From contig NZ_JAJMZJ010000004.1 in assembly GCF_021012875.1 (NCBI RefSeq), positions 26,357-90,356 on the forward strand: a stretch of DNA of 64,000 bases, written 5' to 3'. This document shows positions 54,205 through 63,300 of this stretch, piece after piece. The translations under genes were made by a program, and so were the position numbers. The notes below the pieces were generated by a model. The model was not told the DNA's origin. It ran no database searches and worked only from the letters and a program-made list of their open reading frames with translations. Each line of letters opens with the position of its first letter. The stretch's first letter is position 1. This stretch comes from Peptoniphilus sp. KCTC 25270 (lineage in GTDB: Bacteria > Bacillota > Clostridia > Tissierellales > Peptoniphilaceae).

Positions 54205-57200
54205 CTATTTTACTTCCAAGTTCAAAATAACTTGGGCCACTTCTGCTCTTGTGAAGTTGGCTTTTGGATCGAATTCTCCCGTTTCTCTTCCTTGCAATAA
54301 TTCCTTTTTGCTTAGATTTTCTACGGCTTCTTTCGCCCAATCTGAAATTTTATTTTGATCGACATATTCTTTGTTTGTTCGATCTTTATATTCTTTTTGA
54401 GTCCATTGTAAATAGCGATGGAGAATGGTTGCCATCTCTTCTCTTGTAATATTTCGGTCTGGCTCAAAGAGATTTTCTCCTATCCCTTTTACAATTCCTT
54501 TTTCTACAGCCCAATTTACATAATTTTCATAATATACACCAGAAGCGACGTCTTTCATCGTTCCTTTTGTATATTTACTTGGATCTACATTGGCCATACG
54601 TCCCAATACGGTAACAAATTCCGCTCTTGTGGCTTCCTTATTTGGAGTAAAGGTTGTTTCGCTGGTTCCATAGAAAATCCCTTTTTCCATGGCGTATTGA
54701 ATCGCCGGTTTTGCCCAATGATTAGCAATATCGGTCATATTTTGGAAGCGTCCTTTGTTTTCCAACAATTTCTGTTCCGCATTTTCTTTTAGTGTTTCTT
54801 TGCTAATTTCTTTATTCTCTTCTTTTTCCACAGGTTTTACTGGAATCCATGGTGTTGGTTTTTTCTCTGGTTCTGGCTTTGTAGGATTTTCTTCCTTGAT
54901 TCCTTTTTGTGGTTTGTAGCCTTCTATTGCATCTTTTAACTCTTGGGTAGCTTTATCCACTTCTTCTTGGGTTGCATTGTCTTTGACTAAAATTTCTTCT
55001 GCGTTTGTTAATGCCTTTTCAAGCGCTTTTTGAACGTCTTCTGTTACCCAAGTTTTGTCTTTTTCTACATCTTTTCCATTGGCACTTGTTGTATCTGCTT
55101 TTGCCAGTGCTTTTTCTGCAGTAATGGCTTCTTGTAAAGCTTCTTTGTTTGCTACTTTTTTCGTTCCAATTTTAATGATTTGGTCTACTGGTTCTTTCGT
55201 AATTTCTTCTTTAATAACTTCACGACTTGTTTCTATTCCGTCAGTTAAGATTACTTTTTCTGTAATTACTTTTTCTCCCTTTTGACCTTCTTGTGAAATT
55301 ACTTCTTTTCCTTCTTCAATAGATGGATCTTCTTCTTTCACTTCTTTAAAGTCTATATCTTCTCTTCTCGTTTCTTCTTTTTCTTCAATAAGTGCTTTCG
55401 TTCCTTTTTGTGGTTTGTAGCCTTCTATTGCATCTTTTAACTCTTGGGTAGCTTTATCCACTTCTTCTTGGGTTGCATTGTCTTTGACTAAAATTTCTTC
55501 TGCGTTTGTTAATGCCTTTTCAAGCGCTTTTTGAACGTCTTCTGTTACCCAAGTTTTGTCTTTTTCTACATCTTTTCCATTGGCACTTGTTGTATCTGCT
55601 TTTGCCAGTGCTTTTTCTGCCCCAATGGTCTCTTCTAATGCTGTTGTATCTATTTTTTCTGCTACCGTAGCCATTGGCAAACGAATCTCCGGCAATTGTC
55701 CCAAATAGGTACTTACTTGAACTGCATTCATAGAAGCTGCATGACCATTTACATAATCAATGTCTCTGTGACCTCCAATTTTGCTACCGAATCCACCAGT
55801 AAATAGGCTCCCTTGGTTTAAGACATATTCTTTTCCTTCAAAATCAGCAGGAATGGTGAAAGTTAGAGTTTGGAAGGCTTTCTTTGCTGGAAAAGCATAA
55901 TTCCCAAACGGTGTTCCCTTTCCTTTTACCTCTTTATTCAACGGATTTCTATAGGAAATAACAGGACCAAAGTTATAAATGGCTGCCAATTTATCCGCCG
56001 GATGGAACAATACATCAAATACGGCTACCACTTTATCTCCCGGCATATATGTTCCATCACTTCTGGTTTTATTCGTGATACTTACATTTACTTTTTTCGC
56101 CTTTAGAACTTGGTACGTTTTCGCATTTCCTTTGGAAATTTCAAGAATATTTTTTCCTTCTACTAAACTTGCTGTAAAGGAATTGTCTTCATTTTTTTGT
56201 ACACCATTTTCTGTAAATCCTCCATTATAGGACATTTTATTTTCAGAAATGGTTGGCTGTAATAATTTTACAGTCGATCCGTCCTCTGGCGTAAATGTAT
56301 ATTGAGCCGATTCTTCCTCTTGAGAATAATAAAACACATCATGCTCCGCATCTACTTTTTTCTTTGCTAATTTTGCTGTTTTTTCTGAGTTTAACGCATC
56401 ATTCATCAAAAGATTTGCATTTACATTGTTATTTTGCCCTACACTTACAACCATTACACCGGTATTTTCTGGCCAAATTTTACTATACAATCCACCAGAT
56501 GTAGGCACATTTAATGCATCATAGGTCACCAATACAATGGCCGTGCCTTGTGCATTTGCTTTTAACATTCCCTTCTCATCAATGGATACAACGGAGTTTT
56601 CTTTCTCTCCATTGGAATTTACCACTTCATAATGAAATTTAGGTTCTACAATTGGTGTGTTCGTAGATGTGATGGTGTTTTCCACTACTTGCCATTGTCG
56701 AAGGGGATGAATTTGAAAACTCTCCCCTACATTTAGATTCAGTTGACCTGTATGATCTGCATTTAGATAAATGTCTGCGGGAAAATCAGAACCCTCGCTA
56801 TTATAGGTATGCTTATAAAAATTGGATTCTCCCATTTTTTCTAAAGAAATATCAAAAACGGGAGGATTTTCTACATCTGACACCTTAAAAGATTCTGAAT
56901 ATCTTGCCTTTCCTTCATGATCCACAATAAAAATATATTGTTCGTTGGCTGGAACATCGTAAAAATAAGTGGTTGTTCCGTCTGTGTTTTCTGTGTTTTT
57001 GACAGGTTCAAGATCTGTTAGAGGATAATAATGTTTTACTTTCTTTCCAACTTCTACCTTGGAACCATTTGCCACTGTAATTTTTGTATAAGGTTTTTCT
57101 GGTTCCAATTCTTTTGCAATGGTAAAAGTATAAACTTTAGAAGGTTCATTTCCTTCATTCATAGAAGGCCATGACGGATTTCCGATTTCTACAGTAATTT

Positions 57201-57891
57201 TATCTCCGTCTTTTACGGGAATATTGGCCGTTCTTTTGTAAACTACGCCGCCCTTTTCTTCTGTTTCTCCAAGGGTTGTTTTTACCATAAAATTTTTATT
57301 TGCAGCGGTTGGCGTTACAGAAATCTCTTCTACATCGGCTGAAATATTTAATATATAGTCATATACATTGGGCGAAAATTCTTTATCTAAAGATCCTGAA
57401 GCAAAAGAAATTGCTTTTAATGACTTATCCGCATTTCCCCAAGATCCTCCTAGGTCTTCTCCTAAATTATTGGTAAATTGGATATGAATGAAATCGCCAG
57501 ATTCTAAAGTACCATTGGCTACGGAGAAATCTCCAAATCCAGAATTTGTAAACCAATCATTTATTGTTCCCATCCAACCGGATGAATAACTCCCCGAAAA
57601 TTCACCTAAGTCATTAATGCTTGAAATATAATTGTTCTCTGCTCCTTTTTGAGTGTGTCCTTCACTTTCAATGGCTTCTTTTACGGCGCTCATCATGGTT
57701 GAGTTTTCATCAATATCAACCCATTTATCTACTAACACGCCATCCCATGGAGCGCCTTCGCTTACAGGGTAAGTTTTATTTTCTACCATTACACGAACTT
57801 GATTTTCGCCTCCTTGTGCAAAAATTTGCACAGGAAGCATGGTGAAAATCATTAAAAAAGCTAGTAGAAAACTTATTGCTCGTTTCTTCAT
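54205..57891 (-). CDS. SLH-anchored surface protein with DUF4430 (transcobalamin-like), FIVAR and G5 domains
   Basis: A 1228-residue exported protein. Domains in order: signal peptide (1-26), DUF4430/transcobalamin-C-like (about 30-152; YSSGWMGTIND and LGEDLGGSW), cadherin-like beta-sandwich (about 155-260), a long central region, FIVAR (about 758-830), G5 (about 835-922), a second FIVAR (about 925-997), a Pro-rich linker, and three SLH repeats (about 1045-1228) that bind cell-wall polymer. It follows the partner at 57904 by 12 bases, with RBS TAGGAG, so it is cotranscribed under the cobalamin riboswitch. FIVAR and G5 domains suggest wall or glycan adhesion. Confidence 0.88.
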   Translation of the reverse strand: MKKRAISFLLAFLMIFTMLPVQIFAQGGENQVRVMVENKTYPVSEGAPWDGVLVDKWVDIDENSTMMSAVKEAIESEGHTQKGAENNYISSINDLGEFSGSYSSGWMGTINDWFTNSGFGDFSVANGTLESGDFIHIQFTNNLGEDLGGSWGNADKSLKAISFASGSLDKEFSPNVYDYILNISADVEEISVTPTAANKNFMVKTTLGETEEKGGVVYKRTANIPVKDGDKITVEIGNPSWPSMNEGNEPSKVYTFTIAKELEPEKPYTKITVANGSKVEVGKKVKHYYPLTDLEPVKNTENTDGTTTYFYDVPANEQYIFIVDHEGKARYSESFKVSDVENPPVFDISLEKMGESNFYKHTYNSEGSDFPADIYLNADHTGQLNLNVGESFQIHPLRQWQVVENTITSTNTPIVEPKFHYEVVNSNGEKENSVVSIDEKGMLKANAQGTAIVLVTYDALNVPTSGGLYSKIWPENTGVMVVSVGQNNNVNANLLMNDALNSEKTAKLAKKKVDAEHDVFYYSQEEESAQYTFTPEDGSTVKLLQPTISENKMSYNGGFTENGVQKNEDNSFTASLVEGKNILEISKGNAKTYQVLKAKKVNVSITNKTRSDGTYMPGDKVVAVFDVLFHPADKLAAIYNFGPVISYRNPLNKEVKGKGTPFGNYAFPAKKAFQTLTFTIPADFEGKEYVLNQGSLFTGGFGSKIGGHRDIDYVNGHAASMNAVQVSTYLGQLPEIRLPMATVAEKIDTTALEETIGAEKALAKADTTSANGKDVEKDKTWVTEDVQKALEKALTNAEEILVKDNATQEEVDKATQELKDAIEGYKPQKGTKALIEEKEETRREDIDFKEVKEEDPSIEEGKEVISQEGQKGEKVITEKVILTDGIETSREVIKEEITKEPVDQIIKIGTKKVANKEALQEAITAEKALAKADTTSANGKDVEKDKTWVTEDVQKALEKALTNAEEILVKDNATQEEVDKATQELKDAIEGYKPQKGIKEENPTKPEPEKKPTPWIPVKPVEKEENKEISKETLKENAEQKLLENKGRFQNMTDIANHWAKPAIQYAMEKGIFYGTSETTFTPNKEATRAEFVTVLGRMANVDPSKYTKGTMKDVASGVYYENYVNWAVEKGIVKGIGENLFEPDRNITREEMATILHRYLQWTQKEYKDRTNKEYVDQNKISDWAKEAVENLSKKELLQGRETGEFDPKANFTRAEVAQVILNLEVK
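54901..55119. repeat. 219-bp perfect direct repeat (FIVAR copy 2)
   Basis: Base-for-base identical to 55402-55620, 501 bases away. It encodes the FIVAR domain of residues about 925-997. Exact identity at DNA level indicates recent duplication or gene conversion. Confidence 0.95.
55402..55620. repeat. 219-bp perfect direct repeat (FIVAR copy 1)
   Basis: The partner of 54901-55119, encoding residues about 758-830. Between the two copies lies the G5-coding segment, so the whole 501-bp unit is a potential recombination cassette. Confidence 0.95.
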
Positions 57892-57903
57892 ATTTTTCTC
57901 CTA

Positions 57904-60900
57904 TTATTTTGTCAATTGATCCAATCTTTGGATTACGGTTGCAATTTCTCCTCTTGTTGATGTTGCTTTTGGATCAAAACGTCCATCTTCTCGTCCTTTT
58001 AGCAAACCAGTTTTGCTTAATTTCTCTACATATTTTTCTGCCCATGGAGAAATCATTTCTTGGTCTTGGTAGTTTGTTCCTTGGGCTTCTTGTGTCTTTA
58101 TGGCTTTATAATCCATATAATTGCTTAGGATTTTTGCCATTTCTTCTCTTGTGATTTCTCGATTTGGTTCAAAGGCGTTGTTTCCTACTCCTTCTACAAT
58201 TCCTTTTTCTGCAGCCCATTGTACAAAGGGTGCGTAATAGGAATCAGGGGCTACGTCCTTAAATTGAGCCGCTCCAGAGTTTCTGTTTTCTCCGCTCATT
58301 CGTCCCAAGACGGTAACAAACATTCCCCTTGTCATGGCAATATTTGGACCAAATTCTGTTGGGGTCATTCCTTTGAAATAATTTTTAGAAGCTACATAAA
58401 GGATAGAATCTTTTGCCCAGTGGTTGGAAATATCAACAAATGGCAAAGTTTGTGGATTTTGTGCCGGTTTGTCTTCTACTTCTGGCAATTTGATTTCTTC
58501 CTTGGTCAAATCTTCTTTTTCTTTTTCGCTTAAAGTGCTTTCTTTCACAAATACTGGCGTTAAAATTGCGCCGTTCTTTACGTTGTCTACAGTCAAAGTC
58601 AAACTTTGGCTACGTCCAATATTTTTTCCGTCCAACAATAGATGGGACAATACATAACCTTCTTTTGGTTGGATGGTAATTTTTACTGGTTTTTCTTTGG
58701 TAATGATTTGGCGTCCACTTGGGGCAATGATTCCCCCTTCGGCTCCACGAATGGTGATTTCTTTTTTCACGCCGCCTAATCCGTCATCTCCTTCGATTCC
58801 ATCTACATATCCACCAATGTCTTTCCCTAAATCTCTTGTATAAATCCACTCAACAACATCTCCGTCTTTTAATTTATAAAGGGAAGAAGAATAGTTAGGG
58901 AACCATCCATTTACTTTATACATCCATCCACTATAGGGACCGCCATCAAATTCAGCCAGCCCTTCAATGGAAGAAACGTAATATCCTGCATAGACTGCGT
59001 GGCCATTGTAAAGAAGGTTTAAGCCTGTTTTTTGCAAAATAGAAAAAGCGGTATCTACCCCTGTTTGGATTTCAAAAGCCTTTTTCGCCTGCATTACTTT
59101 TCCATTTGGATAAACCGTTGGCCCGGCAGGAACCGTTACCGAAACATAAGCTTTTCCGTCTGTAACCGGTTTTTCTTTTACTACGATGGAATAAGAGGTT
59201 GTCTTCCCATCGTAAGCTACCGTTACAGTTTTTGTACCTGCTTTTGCCGTGTCAGCTTTGGAAATTTGTAGGTCCTTTTCCCCTAGTACTTTTGTTGAAC
59301 CGTCATTGTAAGTTGCCTTTACTTGGATTCCTTCCGTTGTAAAAGAATCCCCTACAATATACTCGGTTTTGGGAGATTTAATTACAGAAATTTTTTCCAA
59401 AGCTTTCGCCACAACCGTAATATTAAAATCGGCAGAGAACGTTCCATAATGTACCGTTACGGTTTTTGTTCCTGGTGTTGCTGTACTTCCCCCAGAAATA
59501 GTTACCTCATTGGAAATATCTTTCGTTATCCCATTATCATAAACAGCTTTAACTTCTAGTCCACGATAAGAGGGCTTTTCTCCAACAACATAATTGATTT
59601 TTACCGGAAGGTTTGTAATTTTGATTCCTGTTAATTTTGGCTCTACAACGGGTTTTTCTTTTACGTCTACAGTAAAGCTTGCACTAAAACCTTTGTAATT
59701 AACCGTTACGGTTTTTGTTCCTGCTGTAGATGTATCCACAGAAGAAATTTGCAAGTTCTCTTTGTCGATGGCTTTCGTTGCATTATCGCTATATTTTTCT
59801 ACAACCTCTAGGCCCGCTGAATCAAAAGGTTCCCCAACAATATAATTTGTTTTTGTTGGAAGAGTTGTAATTTCGATTCCTGTTACCACTGGTTCTACAA
59901 CGGTTTTTTCTTTTACTGTAATTTCATACGTTGTTGTAAATTTTTGAATTTTTCCATCTGTCGGAGAAGAAGCTGCATATGTTATCTCTACTGTTTTTGT
60001 TCCTGGTGTAGATGTATCTGGCCGTTTTGCAGCAATATCATAACTTATATCGTTGGTTTCTCCATTACTTAATACTTCAACAACTTTAATTCCTTTTAAG
60101 TCTACGGGTTCACCTATTTCATATTCTAATTTTGGTGGCAGTTTTGTAATTTTAATTTCTTTTACAAATGGTGTCTCCGCATCCTTCTCTTTTACTATAA
60201 TTTCATACGTTGTTGAAAACTCACCATATAGTACTTCTACTGTTTTTGTTCCTGGTGTAGATGTATCTGGTCGATAGGAAAAAATCTTGCTTGTAACATC
60301 ATTTGTTGTTCCATCACTTAATTCTTCTACCACTTGAATCCCGTTTAGGCTTACTTGCTCCCCAATCTCATACTCTAGTTTTTCTGGAAGTTTTGTAATT
60401 TTTATCCCCGTTACTATTGGTGCTGATTTTCCCAATTCCACATCTGTCATAGTAAACAAAGAGGTTTGTCCTGCCTTAAAACGGCTATAGGCCACTAAGG
60501 CCTCCATAGCTTGGTCTGTTGCCATTCCATCAACAGAACCGCTCATAATATGTTTAAATCCGCCATTTCCATCTTGGAATTTTAATAAGGCGTCTAGAGC
60601 AGAATTTCCATTTTTAACAAATCTTTCATCTGTATCTGCATCAATGCCCAATTCTGACAAGGCAATGATTGTTTGAGAAATGGACTCCGAATTTCCTGTT
60701 CCCCAAGATGAATATCCGCCGTCTGGACCTTGAAGATTTGATAAAACCGCTACGGCTCTATTTATCGCTGCAGAAACTTCTGGTTGATCTTTGTACTTAG
60801 CCAAGGAATAAAGAGCCATCGCTGTTATATCTGGGTCTGGATTTTTTCCTGATAGGGCCCAACCACCTCCTGAAATTTCTAATTCTAAGATTTTATCAAC

Positions 60901-61407
60901 CATCGGTTGTCTATTGTATTCTGGACGATAGTTGTGAGAATCTAAAGCAATTAAGGCCCAAATCGGTCCATTAATCCCTTGTCGATACAGGTATGTTATG
61001 TCGTTTAATGGAGCCGTTAAATCGTGACCGTCCACATTTCTTGGATCTTTTCCTATAGAAGTTAAAGCTACAATTAGTCTAGAATTTTCTGTGGACTTAC
61101 TTTTATGGAGTTTTTCCCCATCCATAATATTACTGTTCACATATTCCACTACGCGATTATAATACCCCTCGTAATATCCCTCTGGAACCTCTGCTCCACT
61201 ACGAGCCAAGGACAGAACCGTCCATTCGCCCCCTACGGATGCCACAACGGGCTCTTCTACCGTTTTTACTTGATAGTTTTGTAATTCTGAAATCACTGTG
61301 CGGTAATCTTTTTCTCCCTCTGCTGCCAATACGGAACTTGGCAATAGAGAAAAAATCATTAAAAAAGCCATTAAAATGCAAAGTGATTTCTTTCCTGTAT
61401 TTTTCAT
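57904..61407 (-). CDS. SLH-anchored surface protein with transcobalamin/intrinsic-factor-like architecture
   Basis: A 1167-residue exported protein. Domains in order: signal peptide (1-28), an alpha/alpha-barrel region of prenyltransferase/intrinsic-factor type (about 30-320) with repeated GGW/GGY-type helix pairs (GGGWALSGKNPDPDITAMAL, GPDGGYSSWG, GNGGFKHI), five Ig-like repeats (about 330-755), a DUF4430 domain (about 755-870; PYSGWMYKVNGWFPN, YTRDLGKDIGG), a small repeat domain, and three SLH repeats (about 988-1165). Helical barrel plus DUF4430 is the composition of human B12 carriers. RBS GGAAGGGG. It is the first gene after the cobalamin riboswitch. Confidence 0.9.
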   Translation of the reverse strand: MKNTGKKSLCILMAFLMIFSLLPSSVLAAEGEKDYRTVISELQNYQVKTVEEPVVASVGGEWTVLSLARSGAEVPEGYYEGYYNRVVEYVNSNIMDGEKLHKSKSTENSRLIVALTSIGKDPRNVDGHDLTAPLNDITYLYRQGINGPIWALIALDSHNYRPEYNRQPMVDKILELEISGGGWALSGKNPDPDITAMALYSLAKYKDQPEVSAAINRAVAVLSNLQGPDGGYSSWGTGNSESISQTIIALSELGIDADTDERFVKNGNSALDALLKFQDGNGGFKHIMSGSVDGMATDQAMEALVAYSRFKAGQTSLFTMTDVELGKSAPIVTGIKITKLPEKLEYEIGEQVSLNGIQVVEELSDGTTNDVTSKIFSYRPDTSTPGTKTVEVLYGEFSTTYEIIVKEKDAETPFVKEIKITKLPPKLEYEIGEPVDLKGIKVVEVLSNGETNDISYDIAAKRPDTSTPGTKTVEITYAASSPTDGKIQKFTTTYEITVKEKTVVEPVVTGIEITTLPTKTNYIVGEPFDSAGLEVVEKYSDNATKAIDKENLQISSVDTSTAGTKTVTVNYKGFSASFTVDVKEKPVVEPKLTGIKITNLPVKINYVVGEKPSYRGLEVKAVYDNGITKDISNEVTISGGSTATPGTKTVTVHYGTFSADFNITVVAKALEKISVIKSPKTEYIVGDSFTTEGIQVKATYNDGSTKVLGEKDLQISKADTAKAGTKTVTVAYDGKTTSYSIVVKEKPVTDGKAYVSVTVPAGPTVYPNGKVMQAKKAFEIQTGVDTAFSILQKTGLNLLYNGHAVYAGYYVSSIEGLAEFDGGPYSGWMYKVNGWFPNYSSSLYKLKDGDVVEWIYTRDLGKDIGGYVDGIEGDDGLGGVKKEITIRGAEGGIIAPSGRQIITKEKPVKITIQPKEGYVLSHLLLDGKNIGRSQSLTLTVDNVKNGAILTPVFVKESTLSEKEKEDLTKEEIKLPEVEDKPAQNPQTLPFVDISNHWAKDSILYVASKNYFKGMTPTEFGPNIAMTRGMFVTVLGRMSGENRNSGAAQFKDVAPDSYYAPFVQWAAEKGIVEGVGNNAFEPNREITREEMAKILSNYMDYKAIKTQEAQGTNYQDQEMISPWAEKYVEKLSKTGLLKGREDGRFDPKATSTRGEIATVIQRLDQLTK

Positions 61408-61430
61408 TTCCCCTTCCTTTCTTTGACATG

Positions 61431-61473
61431 AAAAAAGGAGGCACTTTTGTAGATTTCTACAAAAAGCGCCTCC
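61431..61473 (-). terminator. Second terminator-like hairpin between riboswitch and surface genes
   Basis: GGAGGCACTTTTGTAGA (61437-61453) / TCTACAAAAAGCGCCTCC (61456-61473), one or two mismatches, with a T run on the minus strand (61436-61431). It lies 24 bases before the ATG, after the riboswitch terminator. Confidence 0.8.
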
Positions 61474-61532
61474 AGTTTTCTGGTCAGCAATCTATCCATG
61501 GAGTCGAATCACGGATGATGAGATCTTAGGAC

Positions 61533-61565
61533 AAAAAAAGGCATAGATTCAAAAAAATCTATGCC
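61533..61565 (-). terminator. Expression-platform terminator of the cobalamin riboswitch
   Basis: GGCATAGATT (61540-61549) / AATCTATGCC (61556-61565), a perfect 10-bp stem with a 6-base loop, with a T run on the minus strand (61539-61533). The arm TCTATGC can instead pair with GCATAGA at 61623-61617, next to the B12 box, giving a ready antiterminator. Confidence 0.9.
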
Positions 61566-61775
61566 CGCATACCAAAATAACTTACCAATTGTTGTCCTCG
61601 CAATGGTTTTAATCCTTCTATGCATGTCTTCTGACTCCTGCGTCTACGCGTATAGTACCTTCCCAATTTCTCAGTGGCATTCTCTATACACTCTTCAGTT
61701 ACAGCGGCGGGCCCGTTCCAGATTTACACTGGATTCCATCTTAGCTCTCCCAAAGGAAAGAACATAGAATTCGAT
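61566..61775 (-). promoter_or_regulatory. Cobalamin riboswitch (B12 aptamer)
   Basis: All conserved blocks of the cobalamin aptamer (Rfam RF00174) appear in order on the minus strand: GGAATCCAGTGTAAATCTGG (61736-61717), GGGCCCGCCGCTGTAA (61714-61699), GCCACTG (61678-61672), GGGAAGG (61664-61658) and the B12 box AGTCAGAAGACATGC (61636-61622). Binding of adenosylcobalamin or another cobalamin is expected to favour termination at 61533-61565 and reduce the two surface proteins when B12 is plentiful. Confidence 0.96.
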
Positions 61776-61814
61776 TCAGTTGTCATGGGAAGATTCCCAT
61801 GTTGATACACAAAT

Positions 61815-61843
61815 ATCTTATCAAGGCTTTTCCATAAAGTCAA
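61815..61843 (-). promoter_or_regulatory. Promoter of the cobalamin-regulated operon
   Basis: TTGACT (61843-61838), a 17-base spacer and TAAGAT (61820-61815). Predicted start near 61808, about 400 bases upstream of the first ATG. The promoter lies just downstream of the small secreted protein gene. Confidence 0.7.
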
Positions 61844-61860
61844 TGGATTTTCTCTTCCGT

Positions 61861-62091
61861 TCAAGAAATCAAAATCCAATCACTAAGCCATTTCTTTTTG
61901 GTCTCAGACCAAAGTCGTTTGTATTTTTTCCCATTTATGATTGTATATCGCCAAACTCTCTTATCCCCTAGAGGTTCAACAACCCTTCCCTCTTCTTTTG
62001 TTCCATAAAAAGACTGGGCCGATACCGTTTGGCTTTGGAAAAAAATCATCAAAAAACAAAGGCCAACTAAAACCATCGTTCTTTTATTCAT
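61861..62091 (-). CDS. Small secreted protein of unknown function
   Basis: A 76-residue product with an N-terminal signal peptide (MVLVGLCFLMIFF, likely cleavage after VSA at about residue 25) and a basic, Trp- and Tyr-containing mature part (VWRYTIINGKKYKRLWS). ATG 62091 overlaps the BlaR1-like stop (ATGAATAA), so it is translated with that gene. It may act as a partner of the sensor in the same operon; the function is not known. Confidence 0.75.
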   Translation of the reverse strand: MNKRTMVLVGLCFLMIFFQSQTVSAQSFYGTKEEGRVVEPLGDKRVWRYTIINGKKYKRLWSETKKKWLSDWILIS

Positions 62092-63277
62092 AAATATCAT
62101 AAACATTCAATCCCTTATATTCCTCTTTTTGTAAATCCTCTTCCTTTAACCGTTTGCGGTCCTGTCCATGTACTACAAGACGCAATTTCCCCTTGGGGTT
62201 TCGAGTAATATATACTGTTTCTTCTTCTACTCCCACTTCTTCTGCCGTATAGTAGGTTTCCCCAAGAGAAACCCCATAGGCATCCACATCATAAGAAGGT
62301 TGTGGAATAAACATATAAGAGAGGACAAAGAAACACAGCCCCAAGGAACAGGCTAGGGTATTCGCAATTTTCTGATGTCTTGTTTTTTCTCCAGTATATT
62401 CAATAATGGTTCGAATTCGATCTTTTATATTTTTCCCCTGACTAATAGGAACAAAATTAGATAGAGCCTCCCATTGCAATTGCAATTCGCCCTCTTTTTG
62501 TAAGCTTTCCTCTTTTATCATCTCCAAAATGGTTTCCAAATAGTCTATTTTTTCCTCTTTGGAAAAATTTCGAATGGACAAAAGATCGCATTGCACCTCT
62601 AATATATGATTGAAATTTTCCGCCATCAAATGAACAAAAGGATTCCACCAAAAAACTCCCCTTAGGATCTCTAAAAACAATTTTTTTCCGTTATCTTTCC
62701 TTTGATAATGAGATATTTCATGTTTTACTATACATCTTAGTTCTCTTTCCGAATACTGACGTTTTGGCAGAAAAATCGTTCCCTTTCTAGTACCAAACAA
62801 AAAAGGCCGCTCAATATTATGGTTGATTACCAAATCCAATTTTTTGTCCAATTTCGCTTCTTGAAGAATTTTTTGGGCTATCTCTTGGTCTATAGGGCGA
62901 GAGAAATCTCTAATTCGAAGAAGAATTTTTCGAAAATGAAAATATTTCCAAGCCATAAAAATCAAAAAGACAGAAGCCACAACAATCCAAAGAAAAGCGA
63001 AACATTCCATTATCGTAAAAGGACTTTGGAAAATCGAAATCTCTTTTTGGAAAAAATCGTAAATGGCAGGATAGATTACCTTAGACGAAATAACGTAACT
63101 TTGGAAGAACTCCATTTGAAACAATAAACGAAAAATCGCTAAAATCGTTAAAAAAGCCAAAGGAAAAGTAGAAAATTTAGGAATAAAATCTTCCTTTCTC
63201 TGAATCCAATGCAAAAGCACAATGCCTACATTAAAGCAGAGAATGGCCATTATTATGGAAAAAAAGGTTATTTCCAT
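62084..63277 (-). CDS. M56-family (BlaR1/MecR1-like) membrane zinc protease
   Basis: A 397-residue protein with four membrane helices (three in the first 130 residues, one around 285) and a cytoplasmic zinc protease domain with HEISH at about 189-193, followed by the EVQCD block with the third ligand (about 228). The extracellular sensor C-terminus has no penicillin-binding motif, so it is not a beta-lactam sensor. It is paired with the BlaI-like repressor, 23 bases upstream, which it would cleave on signal. Confidence 0.9.
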   Translation of the reverse strand: MEITFFSIIMAILCFNVGIVLLHWIQRKEDFIPKFSTFPLAFLTILAIFRLLFQMEFFQSYVISSKVIYPAIYDFFQKEISIFQSPFTIMECFAFLWIVVASVFLIFMAWKYFHFRKILLRIRDFSRPIDQEIAQKILQEAKLDKKLDLVINHNIERPFLFGTRKGTIFLPKRQYSERELRCIVKHEISHYQRKDNGKKLFLEILRGVFWWNPFVHLMAENFNHILEVQCDLLSIRNFSKEEKIDYLETILEMIKEESLQKEGELQLQWEALSNFVPISQGKNIKDRIRTIIEYTGEKTRHQKIANTLACSLGLCFFVLSYMFIPQPSYDVDAYGVSLGETYYTAEEVGVEEETVYITRNPKGKLRLVVHGQDRKRLKEEDLQKEEYKGLNVYDIYE

Positions 63278-63300
63278 AAACCCCTCACTTCCTGAAAAAC

